Shown piece by piece: positions 51,825-53,825 of a DNA stretch of 53,825 bases. The notes under the pieces are model-generated. The model did not search any database. It worked only from the letters and a program-made list of their open reading frames with translations, and was not told the origin of the DNA. Both the position numbers and the translations under genes were made by a program. How positions within the stretch are numbered: the first letter of the stretch is position 1; every line of letters starts with the position of its first letter. This DNA is from Byssovorax sp. (GTDB lineage: Bacteria; Myxococcota_A; Polyangia; Polyangiales; Polyangiaceae): positions 1 to 53,825 of the forward strand of contig JANYGI010000029.1 of assembly GCA_025362495.1 (NCBI GenBank), in the 5' to 3' direction.

Positions 51825-53825
51825 TCAGGCGGGCAACGCCTCCACGCGCACCGGGACGCCGGAGAGCGCCGCGTTGCCCGAGAGGACATCGAGCGCCAGC
51901 TCGTCGGTGAGATCGTTGATGCTGACGCCGGGGTTCTTCTGCGCCGTCGCCATCGCGACGCCGGGCCGGTCGTGGCCCCAGCCGTGAGGCATGCTGATCA
52001 CCCCCGGCATGATCTCGGCGCTGACCTCGAGCTCGATCTCCACGCTGCCGACGCGCGACGAGACCCGCACGCGCTGCTGCGTGGTGAGCTTGCGGCCGGC
52101 CGCGTCGTCGGGGTGCATCAGCAGCGTGCAGCGGTTACGCCCCTTCACGAGGCGATGGCTGTTGTGCATCCACGAGTTGTTGCTCCGCATCTGGCGGCGG
52201 CCGATGAGCTGGAGATCGAAGCCTTTGCCGGCGAGATCGGCGGCCTCGTCGAGCTTCGCGCGCGCGCGATCGAGGTCCTTCACCAGCAGCGCCGGAGCAA
52301 TCTTGATCTTCTTGTCCGCCGTGTAGAGGCGCTCCGGCAAGCACGGCTCCAGCGCCCCGAGATCGATCCCGTGGACGGCCTCCTTCACCTTCTTCAGCGA
52401 GAGGCCACCGCGGCGGACCCCGTAGGGGCCAGTCCGCAACGCCAGATCGAGGAGCCGCTCCGGCGTGAGTCGCTTGAACACCGCCCGCTTGGCGCGCGCC
52501 ACGAATGGAGCCGCCGGCCCCTGCTTTCCCAGGCGTGACGTCAGCTCCACGAAGATCTCCCAGTCGTGGCGAGCGTCCTTTGCCGGCTCGAACAGGGCCG
52601 GGGAGAACTTGGTCGTGTTGCGCACCGCGAGGACGTGAAACACCAGATCGTAGTTCTCGTGCTCCAGGGACACCGTCGGCGGGAGGATGATGTCCGCGTG
52701 GCGCGTCGTCTCGTTGATGTAGAAATCGATCGAGACCATGAAATCGAGCCCGGCGAGCGCGCGATCGAGGTTGTGGCCGTTGGGCGTCGAGAGCACCGGA
52801 TTGCCAGCGACGGTGACCATGGCCTTGATCTGGCCCGGGCCCTCGGTGAGCATCTCCTCGGCCATGACTGAAGAGGGGTACTCGCCGGCGAACTCCGGGA
52901 GCTTGCGGACGCGGCTCCGCCCCTTGTCGAAGTGGCCCTGTTGCCCGAGCCGGGCCGTGAGCGCGACGACGTCCACCGCCGGCTTCGTGAACATCGCGCC
53001 GCCCGGGCGATCGAGGTTGCCAGTCACCAGGTTGAGCACGTTGACGAGCCAGGCCGTGACGCTGCCGAACTCCTGGGTACAGGCGCCCAGGCGGCCATAC
53101 GCGACGGCCGATTTCGCCGCCGCGAACTCGCGCGCGAGCTGGCGAATGGAATCGGCGTCAATGCCAGTCACCGCGGCGACGCGCTCCGGCGGGAACCCCA
53201 GGGCCTCGCGCTCGATCACGTCGAGCCCCTCGGTCATCGCGGCGAGCCGTCCCGGCTTCGTGAGCTTCTCGGCAAACAGGGTGTGGAGCACGCCGAGGAG
53301 CAGGAACACGTCAGTCCCGGGGCGAATGAAGTGGTGCCTGTCGGCGAGCTCGGCCGTCTCGGTGTGGCGAGGATCGATGACGACGACCTTGCCGCCGCGG
53401 GCGCGGATGGCCTGGATCCGCTTCGGCGCGCCCGGAGCCGACATCAGGCTACCGTTGGAGATCGCCGGGTTACCGCCGATGATCAGGAAGTAATCGGTCC
53501 GGTCGATGTCGGGTATCGGCAACAGGAGCTGATGGCCGAACAGGAAGAGCGACGTGAGCTGCTGCGGGAGCTGATCGACCGAGGTCGCCGAGAAGCGATT
53601 GCGCGTCCCCAGCGCCTGGGCGAAGGGCAGCACGAAGAGCATCGATCCGTAGTTGTGGACGTTGGGATTCCCCAGATAGAGACCGACCGCGTTGCGCCCG
53701 TGGGCCGCCTGGGTGGCGCGGAGGCGCGACGCGACCTCGTCGAAGGCCTCGTCCCAGCCGATGCGCACGAAGCCATTCGCGGTGCGCCGCACCGGGTAGC
53801 GCAGGCGATCGGGATCCTCGTGGAG
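51825..53825 (-). CDS. Molybdopterin (bis-MGD) oxidoreductase, N-terminus beyond the window
   Basis: The reading frame is open to the right edge of the window, so the N-terminal Fe-S region and start are not seen. The visible 666 residues carry RIGWDEAFDEVASRLRATQA, DYFLIIGGNPAISNGSLMSA, KVVVIDPRHTETAELADRHH, TGNLDRPGGAMFTK and GPGQIKAMVTVAGNPVLSTP. These are the standard core of the DMSO reductase/formate dehydrogenase superfamily. The C-terminal cofactor-cap domain is complete (VISMPHGWGHDRPGVAMATA ... NDLTDELALDVLSGNAALSG). The substrate is not evident; similar proteins are common as unassigned 'molybdopterin-dependent' enzymes. It is convergent with the PNPOx-like gene, the stops being 6 bp apart. 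Confidence 0.93.
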   Translation of the reverse strand, partial: LHEDPDRLRYPVRRTANGFVRIGWDEAFDEVASRLRATQAAHGRNAVGLYLGNPNVHNYGSMLFVLPFAQALGTRNRFSATSVDQLPQQLTSLFLFGHQLLLPIPDIDRTDYFLIIGGNPAISNGSLMSAPGAPKRIQAIRARGGKVVVIDPRHTETAELADRHHFIRPGTDVFLLLGVLHTLFAEKLTKPGRLAAMTEGLDVIEREALGFPPERVAAVTGIDADSIRQLAREFAAAKSAVAYGRLGACTQEFGSVTAWLVNVLNLVTGNLDRPGGAMFTKPAVDVVALTARLGQQGHFDKGRSRVRKLPEFAGEYPSSVMAEEMLTEGPGQIKAMVTVAGNPVLSTPNGHNLDRALAGLDFMVSIDFYINETTRHADIILPPTVSLEHENYDLVFHVLAVRNTTKFSPALFEPAKDARHDWEIFVELTSRLGKQGPAAPFVARAKRAVFKRLTPERLLDLALRTGPYGVRRGGLSLKKVKEAVHGIDLGALEPCLPERLYTADKKIKIAPALLVKDLDRARAKLDEAADLAGKGFDLQLIGRRQMRSNNSWMHNSHRLVKGRNRCTLLMHPDDAAGRKLTTQQRVRVSSRVGSVEIELEVSAEIMPGVISMPHGWGHDRPGVAMATAQKNPGVSINDLTDELALDVLSGNAALSGVPVRVEALPA

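Overview
The window is about 54 kb of very GC-rich bacterial DNA with the habits of a myxobacterium, most likely of the Polyangium/Sorangium side of the Myxococcota. The signs are lipoproteins with long Gly/Ser/Thr/Ala linkers, a secreted Ca-binding-repeat protein ending in a MYXO-CTERM-like tail, an ECF42 sigma factor with a DGPF partner, many LuxR/WYL regulators, a giant TPR protein and low gene density with many gene fossils. I see no rRNA, tRNA, CRISPR array, IS element or phage.

Layout. Positions 1-2100 are a gene graveyard: a PP2C phosphatase fragment, a frameshifted Cys-rich protein with an Asp-Ala-Gly minisatellite, and an AAA-ATPase P-loop fragment. A SWIM/SNF2 helicase follows (2119-6471), then an XRE-ImmA/IrrE protease with a PIN-like partner (6721-8518), which resembles a toxin-antitoxin pair. 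Positions 8519-11784 hold a large lipoprotein flanked by more fossils, one of them a piece of an SNF2 gene. Next come glnS with a YqeY tail (11785-14109), a leftward group of cupin, VOC, ECF42 sigma and DGPF genes (14197-16862), a small hypothetical protein, a 21-bp minisatellite, and a possible EVE-DUF433 fusion. Positions 19081-26214 carry small metabolic, envelope and regulatory genes. They include a PP2C-like protein and an aldo/keto reductase-like protein that have both lost catalytic residues, and a TetR gene with matching palindromes in front of itself and of its DUF4188 neighbour.

Positions 26493-36044 are one 3183-residue TPR protein built from long second-order repeats of about 600 residues. 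After a frameshifted gene come a WYL regulator and a LuxR-type regulator. The LuxR gene leads into the most unusual gene here (39352-41820): an 822-residue protein with an N-terminal cis-prenyltransferase (UppS-like) domain and a C-terminal class I terpene cyclase-like domain. It is followed by a protein with the fold signature of Rad50/YhaN-type ATPases but a destroyed Walker A motif. Two matching 16-bp inverted repeats lie in the intergenic region before the fusion gene.

The right end (43602-53825) has an NAD(P)-dependent dehydrogenase, envelope proteins, and a rightward run of FadL-like outer-membrane protein, cytochrome P450 and PNPOx-like protein, which could import and oxidise a hydrophobic compound. 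A molybdopterin oxidoreductase runs off the right edge. Functional calls rest on reading motifs by eye; no database search was possible.
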